64,000 nucleotides of DNA from an uncultured Bacteroides sp. Its GTDB lineage: Bacteria; Bacteroidota; Bacteroidia; Bacteroidales; Bacteroidaceae. How positions within the stretch are numbered: position 1 is the first letter of the stretch; each line of letters starts with the position of its first letter. The notes under the pieces were generated by a model. It had not been told where the DNA came from and did not search any database. It worked only from the letters and a program-made list of their open reading frames with translations. The stretch covers positions 62,261-126,260 of the forward strand of contig NZ_CAJTSC010000002.1 of assembly GCF_910578895.1 (NCBI RefSeq), in the 5' to 3' direction. The position numbers were made by a program, and so were the translations under genes. Shown piece after piece: positions 46,103 through 54,575 of this stretch.

Positions 46103-47104
46103 ATGGAATTTCTTACAAACGAAAAACTGACCATTGTAGGTGCCGCCGGTATGATTGGCTCCAACATGGCACAAACTTCAATCATGATGCGCCTCACTCC
46201 GAACATTTGTTTATACGACCCTTATGCTCCCGGCCTGGAAGGTGTGGCAGAGGAAATGTTCCACTGCGGTTTCGAAGGCTTGAACCTGACGTTCACATCC
46301 GATATCAAAGAAGCCCTGACCGATGCAAAATATGTAGTATCATCGGGTGGTGCCGCCCGTAAGGCAGGCATGACCCGCGAAGATTTATTAAAAGGAAATG
46401 CCGCCATTGCCGAAGAATTCGGAAAAAACATAAAAGCCTATTGTCCGGACGTGAAGCACGTGGTTGTAGTCTTTAATCCTGCGGATATCACGGGGCTGAT
46501 TACATTGTTGTATTCAGGGCTAAAACCGTCCCAAGTTACGACACTGGCAGCACTCGACAGTACCCGCCTGCGTAGCGAACTTTCCAAGCATTTCGGAATA
46601 GCTCCCGATAAAATAGAGAATTGCCGTACTTACGGCGGACATGGCGAACAGATGGCGGTATATGCCTCTACAGCCAAGGTAGACGGAAAACCGTTGTTGG
46701 ACATCATCGGCACTCCCGCCTTGAGCAAGGAACAATGGACAGAGATACAAACCAAAGTAACGAAAGGCGGCGCCAACATCATCGCCTTACGCGGCCGCTC
46801 CTCTTTCCAAAGCCCTTCCTATATTTCCATTGAAATGATTGCCGCCGCTATGGGAGGAAAACCATTCCGCTGGCCTGCAGGCACGTATGTACACAGTCAC
46901 GGTTTCGACCACATCATGATGGCTATGGAAACCGAAATCAACAAAGGCGGCGTACATTACAAGGAGTTGAAAGGTACTCCCGAAGAAGAGTCCAAGTTGA
47001 AAGAAAGCTATGCACATCTTTGCAAACTTCGTGACGAAGTCATCGGAATGGGCGTATTGCCTCCTATTAAGGATTGGCATAGCATTAACCCGAATATAGC
47101 TTAA
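46103..47104 (+). CDS. mdh: malate dehydrogenase
   Basis: 333 residues, cytoplasmic NAD-dependent enzyme interconverting malate and oxaloacetate, part of the reductive branch to succinate in Bacteroides. NAD-binding VGAAGMIGSNMA, CLYDPYAPGLEG, VVVFNPADITG, substrate/catalytic region LDSTRLRSELSKHFG and YGGHGEQMAVYA with the catalytic His. The length and form match the Bacteroides malate dehydrogenase type. It is monocistronic with its own promoter and terminator. Confidence 0.93.
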   Translation: MEFLTNEKLTIVGAAGMIGSNMAQTSIMMRLTPNICLYDPYAPGLEGVAEEMFHCGFEGLNLTFTSDIKEALTDAKYVVSSGGAARKAGMTREDLLKGNAAIAEEFGKNIKAYCPDVKHVVVVFNPADITGLITLLYSGLKPSQVTTLAALDSTRLRSELSKHFGIAPDKIENCRTYGGHGEQMAVYASTAKVDGKPLLDIIGTPALSKEQWTEIQTKVTKGGANIIALRGRSSFQSPSYISIEMIAAAMGGKPFRWPAGTYVHSHGFDHIMMAMETEINKGGVHYKELKGTPEEESKLKESYAHLCKLRDEVIGMGVLPPIKDWHSINPNIA

Positions 47105-47143
47105 GCCACCACACCGAAATCCGGTCCGATAAATGGCAACAAT

Positions 47144-47181
47144 ATCCCCTTTGTCTTTAATCAAAAAGGTACAAAGGGGAT
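47144..47181 (+). terminator. terminator of mdh
   Basis: An 11-bp stem (47144-47154 with 47171-47181) followed by a run of T. Confidence 0.85.
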
Positions 47182-47208
47182 TTTTCTAATATTTTTCATC
47201 AAAAATCC

Positions 47209-47238
47209 TTGTAGTATAAAAAAAACTCTTTATCTTTG
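47209..47238 (+). promoter_or_regulatory. promoter of the tRNA pair
   Basis: TTG (47209-47211), 19 bases, TATCTTTG (47231-47238): exact consensus, 17 bases before tRNA-Phe. Confidence 0.8.
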
Positions 47239-47255
47239 CACCCGCAAACGAAAAA

Positions 47256-47328
47256 GGTGCCATAGCTCAGTTGGTAGAGCAAAGGACTGAAAATCCTTGT
47301 GTCCCCGGTTCGATTCCTGGTGGCACCA
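47256..47328 (+). tRNA. tRNA-Phe (anticodon GAA)
   Basis: Acceptor stem GGTGCCA/TGGCACC, D arm AGCTCAGTTGGTAGAGC, anticodon arm AAGGA-CTGAAAA-TCCTT with GAA, T arm GTTCGATTC. The discriminator is A and the CCA end is not encoded. Confidence 0.97.
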
Positions 47329-47345
47329 CTTTTCGAAAAAGGCAT

Positions 47346-47418
47346 CGGAATGTAGCGCAGTTGGTAGCGCACTACGTTCGGGACGTAGGGGTCGGGCGTT
47401 CGAGTCGCCTCATTCCGA
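47346..47418 (+). tRNA. tRNA-Pro (anticodon CGG)
   Basis: Acceptor stem CGGAATG/CATTCCG, D arm GCGCAGTTGGTAGCGC, anticodon arm CTACG-TTCGGGA-CGTAG with CGG, T arm GTTCGAGTC. Discriminator A, CCA not encoded. It is 17 bases after tRNA-Phe and on the same transcript. Confidence 0.96.
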
Positions 47419-47422
47419 CAAT

Positions 47423-47463
47423 AAAAAAACGACAAACAATAAAAAATTGTTTGTCGTTTTTTT
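47423..47463. terminator. bidirectional terminator between tRNA-Pro and the tail operon
   Basis: A perfect 18-bp stem (47423-47440 with 47446-47463) with A-run and T-run on either side. It ends both the tRNA transcript and the leftward tail/lysis operon, and it overlaps the last gene's stop codon. Confidence 0.92.
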
Positions 47464-47908
47464 ATTTCCCATACACATATTTCCCGACAGCCACCAAAAA
47501 CCAGGCAACGATTATGCCGAACGCCCAACCGCCGAATTCTATTTTAATTCGCTGCCACTTCGTCAAATCTTTTTCTACCGGATAAGGTTTGGGAACTTCG
47601 ACTCTCCGTATCTTCTCCATGAAATAAGGGACTTTTACCACTACAGAAGCAAAAGGATAAATACCGAGCGAATGATGCAACATTCCATCGCTCCATTCCG
47701 CATAACTGTAAGCATAGGGATTGGACAAGACCGACATCGTATCGGAAACAGCTACGCTATCCTTATACGGCACCAATTTCTCCCGGAATACCGTATCATG
47801 ATATACGATACTATCCAATATCCTCGTTTCCATAGGCAGGTATACTGTTCCCGTCTTACAAGAGCAAACCGCCACCACCAGTAGCACCGACAACACCAAT
47901 TTTCTCAT
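47462..47908 (-). CDS. candidate single-protein spanin (lipoprotein with C-terminal membrane helix)
   Basis: 148 residues. N-terminus MRKLVLSVLLVVAVCSCKTG is a lipoprotein signal (cysteine 15 or 17), and a membrane helix lies at the C-terminus (WAFGIIVAWFLVAVGKYVYG). Such a protein would join outer and inner membranes, as phage T1 u-spanin does, and disrupt the outer membrane after the wall is cut. It overlaps the endolysin gene by 4 bases (ATGA) and is the last gene of the tail operon, the usual place for lysis genes. The spanin assignment rests on topology and position; I see no family motif. Confidence 0.6.
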   Translation of the reverse strand: MRKLVLSVLLVVAVCSCKTGTVYLPMETRILDSIVYHDTVFREKLVPYKDSVAVSDTMSVLSNPYAYSYAEWSDGMLHHSLGIYPFASVVVKVPYFMEKIRRVEVPKPYPVEKDLTKWQRIKIEFGGWAFGIIVAWFLVAVGKYVYGK

Positions 47909-48303
47909 AGTTTCAATACCTGTTTTCTATTTTTACCATCCGCCCGGTAGCTGACATGCACCCAGGCAAAGTTGCTCTCATCAATAAGCTGGTCAAAAGG
48001 CAAATGCTTACGGATATACTCAAACAGCAATTTATTCTGTCCTCTATCCCCCGTATCAATATCCGCCGCCTGTCCGATTAAATGCTGACTGACAGCCGAG
48101 CCTTTCACCACCGCATTCAGTTCGGGACAACGATAACCACTGCTCACCCTGACAGGCTTGCCATACCATTCGCGCAACGGATCCAGCACATTATCCACCA
48201 AAGCGACCAGATTTGCCGCATATTCACTTCCACACCGGTTGGCGATACCCAAGCGGTCAGCCGTACGCGAACGGCAGAGTTCCGTAATTGTAAAATATTT
48301 CAT
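47905..48303 (-). CDS. M15-family peptidase, probable endolysin
   Basis: 132 residues, one catalytic domain without signal peptide. Peptidase M15 zinc motifs: SSGYRCPELNAVVKGS, SQHLIGQAADID (His and Asp ligands) and WVHVSYR (third His). It would cut peptide cross-links in peptidoglycan (D-Ala-D-Ala-type carboxy/endopeptidase). Overlap with the spanin candidate marks a lysis pair. With no signal peptide and no separate holin gene recognised, how it reaches the wall is unclear. Confidence 0.88.
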   Translation of the reverse strand: MKYFTITELCRSRTADRLGIANRCGSEYAANLVALVDNVLDPLREWYGKPVRVSSGYRCPELNAVVKGSAVSQHLIGQAADIDTGDRGQNKLLFEYIRKHLPFDQLIDESNFAWVHVSYRADGKNRKQVLKL

Positions 48304-48327
48304 TTCTTCTTCTCCTTTAGTCCGTTA

Positions 48328-48744
48328 TTACAGCCTACGGTCGTCGGGGTTCGGTTCGTTCAGTTTCAGACTGAATTTCCCGATACCCCTCATAAACTGG
48401 CTGAACTGCCCGCACGAGAGGTAGATGGTTTTATACACCACATCAGGCTGATACTTCGTCTTTATATTGAGTACACCGGTTGCCAATTCCTTGCAGAAAT
48501 CATTATATCGCGCAAAGAACTGGGCTTCCGTGGCGGCAGTCAGGTTGATTTGAAGCGTCAGGTTACGCTGATCCAGTTTCAAACCAGACATCACTACCCG
48601 CTTGCCATGCTGCAGGCGGCTTTCATTCTCTATAACCGCCTTGTTGGCAGGCGGTGTCATCAGTTCGGACAGTGAGGTATCGTCCATACTGACACCCCAT
48701 GCCAAGTAAGCATCCTTACCATTGATAAATAATTCTCCTTTCAT
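48328..48744 (-). CDS. tail protein, possibly distal-tail (Dit)-like
   Basis: 138 residues. It starts MKGELFINGKDAYLAWGVSM and has a beta-rich composition with RVVMSGLKLDQRNLTLQINL and TEAQFFARYNDFCKELATGV, resembling the N-terminal ring-forming domain of siphovirus distal tail proteins. It lies after the tape measure gene, where distal tail genes usually are, and overlaps the preceding gene by 4 bases. The assignment is tentative. Confidence 0.5.
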   Translation of the reverse strand: MKGELFINGKDAYLAWGVSMDDTSLSELMTPPANKAVIENESRLQHGKRVVMSGLKLDQRNLTLQINLTAATEAQFFARYNDFCKELATGVLNIKTKYQPDVVYKTIYLSCGQFSQFMRGIGKFSLKLNEPNPDDRRL

Positions 48745-49163
48745 AATACTACCACTGTTTGATCTTTTTCTATTTCCACTTCACAATCACCCATGTTCAC
48801 CAGCAAAATCACGGCATAATGAGAAGCCTTGATTTTCGCCTTTGCCCCATGCATCAAAACCACCTTATGCACCACCGTATTGTCATCATACACCAGCTCC
48901 GCCAATGTATCTCCAACCACGCCTATATCCGCATCATTCTGCCGTTTCACAACACCGGCGTCCACAAAAACGCCATACTTGGCGACATTATCCTTTACCT
49001 CCCGAAACATTTCGAGAGACGGGAAATTGTGTTTTTCACAAAACTCACGTCCTTGCGGAGTGAAGAACAGCCAAGCGAGGCTCTTCCAGTCACTCACTCC
49101 CTTCGACTTGGCACAAGCCCCCATGAGGGTTGCCGATTGCATGATTTCATTTACTGTTTTCAT
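48741..49163 (-). CDS. small tail-operon protein of unknown function
   Basis: 140 residues. Helical first half (VNEIMQSATLMGACAKSKGV, SLEMFREVKDNVAKYGVFVD) and a beta-rich second half (ADIGVVGDTLAELVYDDNTV; IKASHYAVILLVNMGDCEVE). No signal peptide or membrane segment. It overlaps both neighbours by 4 bases, so it is translated together with the tape measure and Dit-like proteins and is probably structural or for assembly. I do not recognise the family. Confidence 0.6.
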   Translation of the reverse strand: MKTVNEIMQSATLMGACAKSKGVSDWKSLAWLFFTPQGREFCEKHNFPSLEMFREVKDNVAKYGVFVDAGVVKRQNDADIGVVGDTLAELVYDDNTVVHKVVLMHGAKAKIKASHYAVILLVNMGDCEVEIEKDQTVVVL

Positions 49164-52100
49164 AAATTTGCTGTATTTCGTTCTATTTTATCAAGTTTTT
49201 CCCCGAACCCTAAAATAGGCTTGGTATATCTCGCGATATCTTCCAGATGGCTGTTGGACATCAACGCCAGGTTCCGTACCTCGGACAAAAGGATATTTCC
49301 GTCGGATGCAGTGGTACACAAGACGGACAGGTTGCCCAAAGCCAGCAGCATGGAATTTCGGATTTCCTCATTCGACACCTGCAAGGCAGTGAAACGCCCG
49401 TTAAGTTCCGAACCGGTTTCTTGCGACATGGTTTCAAATCCGCCGCTTGTAGCAGCCTGCGAAGCAGACTCCTTTTCTTCCCCTTTCATATACTCGTCCG
49501 CCCAGCCATACTTCCTGTCGAGTTCCTTCGTAATGGCTTCCGCATTTTTCTCAATCTGCTCACGCTCCCAGCTATCGATGATGCCATCCGAGAAGAAACC
49601 CGCCAACTTATTGCGCAACGCCTCCATCTTATCGGACGTGGTGGCTTTCATTGCTTCCATAACCATCTGCTTGATCATCTGCTTCACCAAGTCTTTGGAA
49701 GACTTCGCCCTGTCGTTTCCCGCCGACCATGCGTCCGCATAAGCCTGCGCAAAATCATCGATGGCAGATTTCACATCACTGCCCAGAATGGCATCTATCT
49801 GCTTCTCCTTGTTTTCACCAATCAGTTTGTCGATATCCTTTATCCGGTTCTCCCACTCTTTAATTCTGCCCGCATCGGCATTCTTTTTACTTCTCTCTTC
49901 GGCTATCTGGTTTTGGATAAGCACCTTTTGTTGTCCCAACAAAGTATTCTGCTGCTCTATAAGCTGCGAAGCATCCGAGGAGTATGCCTTTTCAAGCGAG
50001 TCGCTCATGTCGCTATAAGACTTTTCGAGCACCTCTATCTGTTCCTGAATTTTTTTAATGCTTTTCTCATGCCGGCCGTCATGCAGTTTTGTCAACGAGC
50101 TTGCCAACGAAGAGACAAGCCCCACCGCCGCTCCGGCAGCCGCTCCCCACGGACCGAACATCGCTCCCGCTTTGGCTCCGGACATCGCGTTGCCGGCAGC
50201 ATCCATAGCCACGTTGATGCCTTCGGCGGCTTTTCCCAAAGCATCGCTGCCGAAAGCGGCACCCAAATTCGAAAGTGCGCCCGAAAGAAATTTACCGGCT
50301 TGCATCGCCCGATTCAGACCGGTTTCTATCAAAGAGAGGGATTCCGTAAGTTTCTTGGAATCGGAACCTGCTTTAAAGAGTTTGTCAAAACCGATAGCCA
50401 TTTGGTTGAAAGCGGTATCGCATTGGTTGGTTTGGTCTTCAACCTCTTTAATCTTATCCTTAATGTCCTCAAGCTCTTTCGACGAGTTACGCAACTCATT
50501 AAAAGTAATCTCACTAATCCCTAATTTTTCACCTGTCTGTTCATCCCAGTTCCCACTCTCTACAAAATGCAATTCTTTTTGAGCTGATTTAACAATATCA
50601 CGCATCTCTTTGACACTCTTGTTCTTCATATTCAAGAACAATTTATCGAAAGCGGATTTCTCTTTATTGGCTTCCTTGTCCAAATTGGAAAGGGCCTTAT
50701 TGGTTTCCTTGTCAATGGTATCTTGCTCACCCTTGCTCTTCCCTTTCTTTTTGCTTTCGCCCAAGGCTATGATAGCCTGCCGTTTCTGTTCATAATTGCC
50801 CAAAGCAGCCAGTTGTTCATTCATAGCTTGTTTCTCTGCATCAAAAGCCGCTTGAATTTCCCGATTTTGTTTTTTTATGATATTGCTTTCCCGGTTGCCG
50901 AATGCCTCTACTTCTTCCTTCGTCAGTTCAACTTGCGTCGGATCGAAGGTCCGCCTTTCCCGTTTCGGGTCTTTCGCCATTTCCACATCTTCGGCAGCAT
51001 TAAACATTTCTTCAGCCGCTTTAACCCTTTGCTCCAAAAGAGTCTTCTTTTCACGTTCCAGTTCTTCCAGTTCCAAGTCATGATTAAACAACATTTGAGC
51101 TATTTTCTTATCAAACCCCTCATCCCTTGCATTAATTTCCGCCTGGCAATTTGCTTGTTCCAATTCAACAGCTTGCTGTCGCCGTTTGTTAGCCTCACTT
51201 TCGGATATACCCTTGATCCGGTTTTGCAATTGCTCAAGCCGGTTTTCCCTGCCAGCGGCTCCATCGTCTTTCGTCTCTGCGGGCATCAATTTGAAAAACT
51301 GTTCCAAGTATGAATTTGCCGATTCTATCCCATACTGCATATTTGCTTTATGCTTTTCTACAAGCCTTTCAAAGTGTTCCGCCTGAACTTGATCCGGGTC
51401 GAGAATTTCTGCCTTCTCAAATTTCCGAACACTCAAATTGTCTGTTTCTGAAGTAAAATTATCATTTTGCAAGACGAAGTTCCTATCAACATTGTCTTCG
51501 TTATTCTTTTTTTCTCCAAATTTTTCCTGTTTTGCATCAACTTTATTTTGCCAGAAATCATGTTCTCTTTTGGCATCAATAAATTTCTTTGCCTCCTCTT
51601 CTACAAAATTCCCATAAGCAAGTGAAGTAGCCTTAGCTATTTGCGCATTAATAAAATTATCCTTATTTTCAATAAGCAACTGTTGAGCATCCTTTACATT
51701 CAAAATAGAAAGCCCCAATTCGTCAAAAGCTCTTTTATTATCATACACAAACTTCTTCTGCGCTTCGATATTATTTCCAAGCGCCTTAAATTTATAAGAA
51801 AGCAATTCTATCGATGCCACAGGCTTAGCGGCATAATTGTGAATGCTGCTATTAAATTCATCCATTCCCTTAGCCAACTTCTCCTGTTTCTTTGCCTGCT
51901 TGTCCGTACTTGAAGACCATAAAGAATAAATTCCTATCAGTGCAGAAATTCCCGCAGCAATCCACCCGAACACAGGAATCGATTTAATAGCCAAACCTAC
52001 CGCCCTAAACGCCCCGGCAAGTCCTAAATTAACCACTGTCCCCGCAGATGCGGCGGCAGTCTCCACTCCTTGTGCCGCAGCGGCCTGCATCGTAATATTC

Positions 52101-52759
52101 CGCCACCACAACTTCATTCTGCCCAATACATTCAATTGGAAAGCTGAATCCTTGTTCAACGCCGCACTTACAGCTTGCAGGCCATTTGTTATTTCAGTTG
52201 CAACCTGCACTTTCTGCATAATCCTTTGAAGGTTCTCATTTTCCACCCCAAACATCGACATCGTTTCCATTACAACAGACAGGGCACCGGATACTCCATC
52301 CAATCCCTCTTTAGCACCTTTCAACCTAGAAGTAAAAGAAGTCTGAACCTCTTGAGTTCGCCTCACCTCCTGTTCATATTCCAACAGTTTGTTCTTCAAT
52401 TCATCCATTTCATTCAACTGCTGCTGAATTTCCACAGTAAGTTCTTTTCGAACAGACAGTTCCGATTGAATGTTTCCGGAGTCTGCATCAGCCACCGTAG
52501 CAGTGTCCCCCATATTAGTTTGCAAACTCCACACCTGAGATTGATTTTCCGAGTTTACTTTCTGCAATGTTCCGATAACAGTGTCTATTTGAGCCTTCAA
52601 AACATCGATAAACTCTTTCATGTTTTTAGTACCGATTTCAGTCTGAGTTGACAGAGTTACAAACTCTGTACCCAAATCGCCAATCGCCCCACGTATGCGG
52701 GCTGCTTTTTGTACAAAATCGGCATCGTTATTCAAAATGTCAAAATTTAATTCACTCAT
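49160..52759 (-). CDS. tail tape measure protein
   Basis: 1199 residues. Long coiled-coil stretches dominate (about 60-130, 510-700, 940-1000), with hydrophobic segments near 245-280 (GLAGAFRAVGLAIKSIPVFG, WIAAGISALIGIYSLW) and near 870-920 (GAMFGPWGAAAGAAVGLVSS), as in tape measure proteins of long-tailed phages. At the usual 1.5 angstrom per residue this would set a tail about 180 nm long. No lytic transglycosylase or peptidase motif is visible. It follows the cassette at 52.8-53.7 kb and overlaps the next gene by 4 bases. Confidence 0.85.
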   Translation of the reverse strand: MSELNFDILNNDADFVQKAARIRGAIGDLGTEFVTLSTQTEIGTKNMKEFIDVLKAQIDTVIGTLQKVNSENQSQVWSLQTNMGDTATVADADSGNIQSELSVRKELTVEIQQQLNEMDELKNKLLEYEQEVRRTQEVQTSFTSRLKGAKEGLDGVSGALSVVMETMSMFGVENENLQRIMQKVQVATEITNGLQAVSAALNKDSAFQLNVLGRMKLWWRNITMQAAAAQGVETAAASAGTVVNLGLAGAFRAVGLAIKSIPVFGWIAAGISALIGIYSLWSSSTDKQAKKQEKLAKGMDEFNSSIHNYAAKPVASIELLSYKFKALGNNIEAQKKFVYDNKRAFDELGLSILNVKDAQQLLIENKDNFINAQIAKATSLAYGNFVEEEAKKFIDAKREHDFWQNKVDAKQEKFGEKKNNEDNVDRNFVLQNDNFTSETDNLSVRKFEKAEILDPDQVQAEHFERLVEKHKANMQYGIESANSYLEQFFKLMPAETKDDGAAGRENRLEQLQNRIKGISESEANKRRQQAVELEQANCQAEINARDEGFDKKIAQMLFNHDLELEELEREKKTLLEQRVKAAEEMFNAAEDVEMAKDPKRERRTFDPTQVELTKEEVEAFGNRESNIIKKQNREIQAAFDAEKQAMNEQLAALGNYEQKRQAIIALGESKKKGKSKGEQDTIDKETNKALSNLDKEANKEKSAFDKLFLNMKNKSVKEMRDIVKSAQKELHFVESGNWDEQTGEKLGISEITFNELRNSSKELEDIKDKIKEVEDQTNQCDTAFNQMAIGFDKLFKAGSDSKKLTESLSLIETGLNRAMQAGKFLSGALSNLGAAFGSDALGKAAEGINVAMDAAGNAMSGAKAGAMFGPWGAAAGAAVGLVSSLASSLTKLHDGRHEKSIKKIQEQIEVLEKSYSDMSDSLEKAYSSDASQLIEQQNTLLGQQKVLIQNQIAEERSKKNADAGRIKEWENRIKDIDKLIGENKEKQIDAILGSDVKSAIDDFAQAYADAWSAGNDRAKSSKDLVKQMIKQMVMEAMKATTSDKMEALRNKLAGFFSDGIIDSWEREQIEKNAEAITKELDRKYGWADEYMKGEEKESASQAATSGGFETMSQETGSELNGRFTALQVSNEEIRNSMLLALGNLSVLCTTASDGNILLSEVRNLALMSNSHLEDIARYTKPILGFGEKLDKIERNTANL

Positions 52760-52800
52760 GTTTCATTTTTTTAGTTGGTTAGTAAATAAATTATCTTCTG

Positions 52801-52831
52801 TTTGCAAACGATAGATTTTATAGTACCTTTG
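52801..52831 (+). promoter_or_regulatory. promoter of the secreted cargo gene
   Basis: TTTG (52801-52804), 19 bases, TACCTTTG (52824-52831): exact consensus on the plus strand, reading against the tail operon. Confidence 0.75.
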
Positions 52832-52885
52832 CAAAGGACATTAAACACATCGTTTATCTTTCACTTCAAAAGTTTTTCTTATAAT

Positions 52886-53584
52886 ATGAAAAGGACATTA
52901 ATCTGCATAGCATTATCATTCGTATGCGCTCTCGCTTTCAGTCAAGAAAGAATCAATAAACCCAAAGACTATATCCTATTTGAGAAAACCACAAAAGCGC
53001 TAAAAAAAGTCATCGGATATTGCGGTGTTGGCGGAGAATGGGAAAGTAGGAAAAATTACATATATAATGCCCAACTTGGAGATACCCAAAAGTTCAATAA
53101 ACTAACGATTAAAACAACAACATACAATGATACATTATATTATGTTTTAATCAGGAATTATACAGGCTCCTTATCGACAGACTACGTTAGAAAGGTAGGA
53201 GACGTATATAAATATTCTGCCGGCGGGCATAGTTACAATAGCGATATATTATACTTCTTCACAGCCAATGAGTTTGAGCAAATATTTCACCTGAATAAAC
53301 AAGCGAAAACCATTTATTCGTTCAAGACACACATACAATACGCTGATTTTAGGGATAGGTCCACTTTATACAAAACTTCAGGCTATACACTTCGAAGCGC
53401 AGACAAAAACGAAAAGTTCGATTTCATGCAAATCAGAATTGCAGATGACGGAAAAATGGTACGATTCCTATTGCCACATCACAAAGACCAAACATGGAAA
53501 ATAGTGAAAGATTGGTTTCCATATTGTTATTTCGAAATGCCCCTTAAAAGTTTTAACAAATGGTTAGAACCGGTCCAACCGTAA
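52886..53584 (+). CDS. secreted protein of unknown function inside the tail operon (cargo/moron gene)
   Basis: 232 residues from ATG 52886, chosen because MKRTLICIALSFVCALAFSQ is a signal peptide; the frame is open 28 codons upstream. The mature part is rich in Lys, Tyr and Thr and looks beta-rich (FNKLTIKTTTYNDTLYYVLI; GDVYKYSAGGHSYNSDILYF; DKNEKFDFMQIRIADDGKMV). I do not recognise the family. It has its own promoter and a strong terminator and lies on the opposite strand between the chaperone-like and tape measure genes, the classic signs of a moron expressed independently. A role in protection from the particle or in the envelope is possible but unsupported. Confidence 0.7.
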   Translation: MKRTLICIALSFVCALAFSQERINKPKDYILFEKTTKALKKVIGYCGVGGEWESRKNYIYNAQLGDTQKFNKLTIKTTTYNDTLYYVLIRNYTGSLSTDYVRKVGDVYKYSAGGHSYNSDILYFFTANEFEQIFHLNKQAKTIYSFKTHIQYADFRDRSTLYKTSGYTLRSADKNEKFDFMQIRIADDGKMVRFLLPHHKDQTWKIVKDWFPYCYFEMPLKSFNKWLEPVQP

Positions 53585-53591
53585 TGCAGAC

Positions 53592-53624
53592 AAACAAGCC
53601 AGAGCACTAAACTCTGGCTTGTTT
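53592..53624 (+). terminator. terminator of the cargo gene
   Basis: A perfect 13-bp stem (53592-53604 with 53612-53624) closing a 7-base loop, eight bases after the stop codon and ending in TTT. Confidence 0.85.
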
Positions 53625-53631
53625 GCGCGTT

Positions 53632-53694
53632 GTAAAGTTCTACTTTAGCATCGTAAAGTGTTACATTGTGAACGCAAAGTTCAACTTTCTGTAA
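53632..53694. repeat. three tandem 21-bp repeats
   Basis: Units at 53632, 53653 and 53674, each G(T/C)AAAGTnnnACnTT followed by a variable tail; the first and third contain AAAGTT-N-ACTTT dyads. Same period and core as the repeats at 31541-31624. Confidence 0.65.
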
Positions 53695-53732
53695 AAGTAC
53701 CACCACAATATAAAAATGAAGTAAAAACTCCC

Positions 53733-54434
53733 CTAACCGCTAATCATTTCCCTTATCAAATCCCGATTTGCCGGATCGTCCGCATTAATTACCGGTCCGA
53801 AGCCCATGCCCAACTGTTTGCGTTCGTCATCAGTGAGATAAACCGTAGTAATGGCATCGGCAAACAGCATGTTCAGATTGACATAACTGATGCCCCAAAG
53901 AACATAGTCCATAGTCCAACCATAACGCTGGCAGGCAAAGTCAATCAGAAGCCCATAGATGCTCTTACCGCCAAAAGTGATGCCGTTGCTTTCTCCTTTG
54001 ACTCTGCCGAGGCGTTCCCTGAGTTCTTTTTCCCGGTCTATGCTGAAATATCTTATAAACTCTTCCGTTTTGTCGTTCATAAGAATAACTGACAGCAGCG
54101 TTGCCATTTCTTCGGTTGTCAGTCTATCCTTAAACATATCCGCCCTTTGAAAGACTTTCTCGGTATTCATGATGCTTCCCTTGTCGCCGAACGTAGAATA
54201 AGCTATAATCCGGCAAACAATATCCGGACTTGCCCGGCTAATCCGCATCGCCTCCGCCAAAGGGTTTATTGCCAACAGCCGGGCATCCAAATCCAAGCCG
54301 AGATAGAGATTTTTCAGTATCTGAGCCTTACCCAAAGTGGGCGGATAAATGCCGTATCTTCGTTTTCCGACACCAAACCACACCGGTTTTTCAATAATGG
54401 CATCGGAGAGTTCCATTTCAATTTGCTTGTCCAT
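53733..54434 (-). CDS. tail assembly chaperone-like protein
   Basis: 233 residues, no signal peptide. Helical protein with WFGVGKRRYGIYPPTLGKAQ near the N-terminus and YGLLIDFACQRYGWTMDYVL near 160-180. The latter resembles the Gp15-type family found just before tape measure genes in siphophages. Position before the tape measure supports a chaperone role. I see no need for, or obvious site of, a programmed frameshift here. The cargo cassette separates it from the tape measure gene. Confidence 0.55.
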   Translation of the reverse strand: MDKQIEMELSDAIIEKPVWFGVGKRRYGIYPPTLGKAQILKNLYLGLDLDARLLAINPLAEAMRISRASPDIVCRIIAYSTFGDKGSIMNTEKVFQRADMFKDRLTTEEMATLLSVILMNDKTEEFIRYFSIDREKELRERLGRVKGESNGITFGGKSIYGLLIDFACQRYGWTMDYVLWGISYVNLNMLFADAITTVYLTDDERKQLGMGFGPVINADDPANRDLIREMISG

Positions 54435-54456
54435 TGTTGTTTGTCATTTAGATTAA

Positions 54457-54558
54457 GAGCCTGTTTAAATTTTCTTCAAAAAGTTTTTTCTTCAGCTTCT
54501 TTTGAGTTTCTTTTCGGTCTGTTTTCCTCTTTTTATTCGTCACATTTTAAACAGGCTC
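54457..54558. repeat. MITE-like element, copy 4 (102 bp)
   Basis: Ends GAGCCTGTTTAAA and TTTAAACAGGCTC. The interior matches one half of copy 1 (28531-28702), inverted, so it looks like an internally deleted relative. It sits between two tail genes. Confidence 0.75.
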
Positions 54559-54575
54559 TAAACGCCTCAATATCA

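Noticed and set aside
47346..47418. tRNA-Pro 3' end as attachment site for the tail locus
   Set aside because: I found no second copy of the tRNA 3' end near the right boundary (63.08 kb) and there is no integrase gene.
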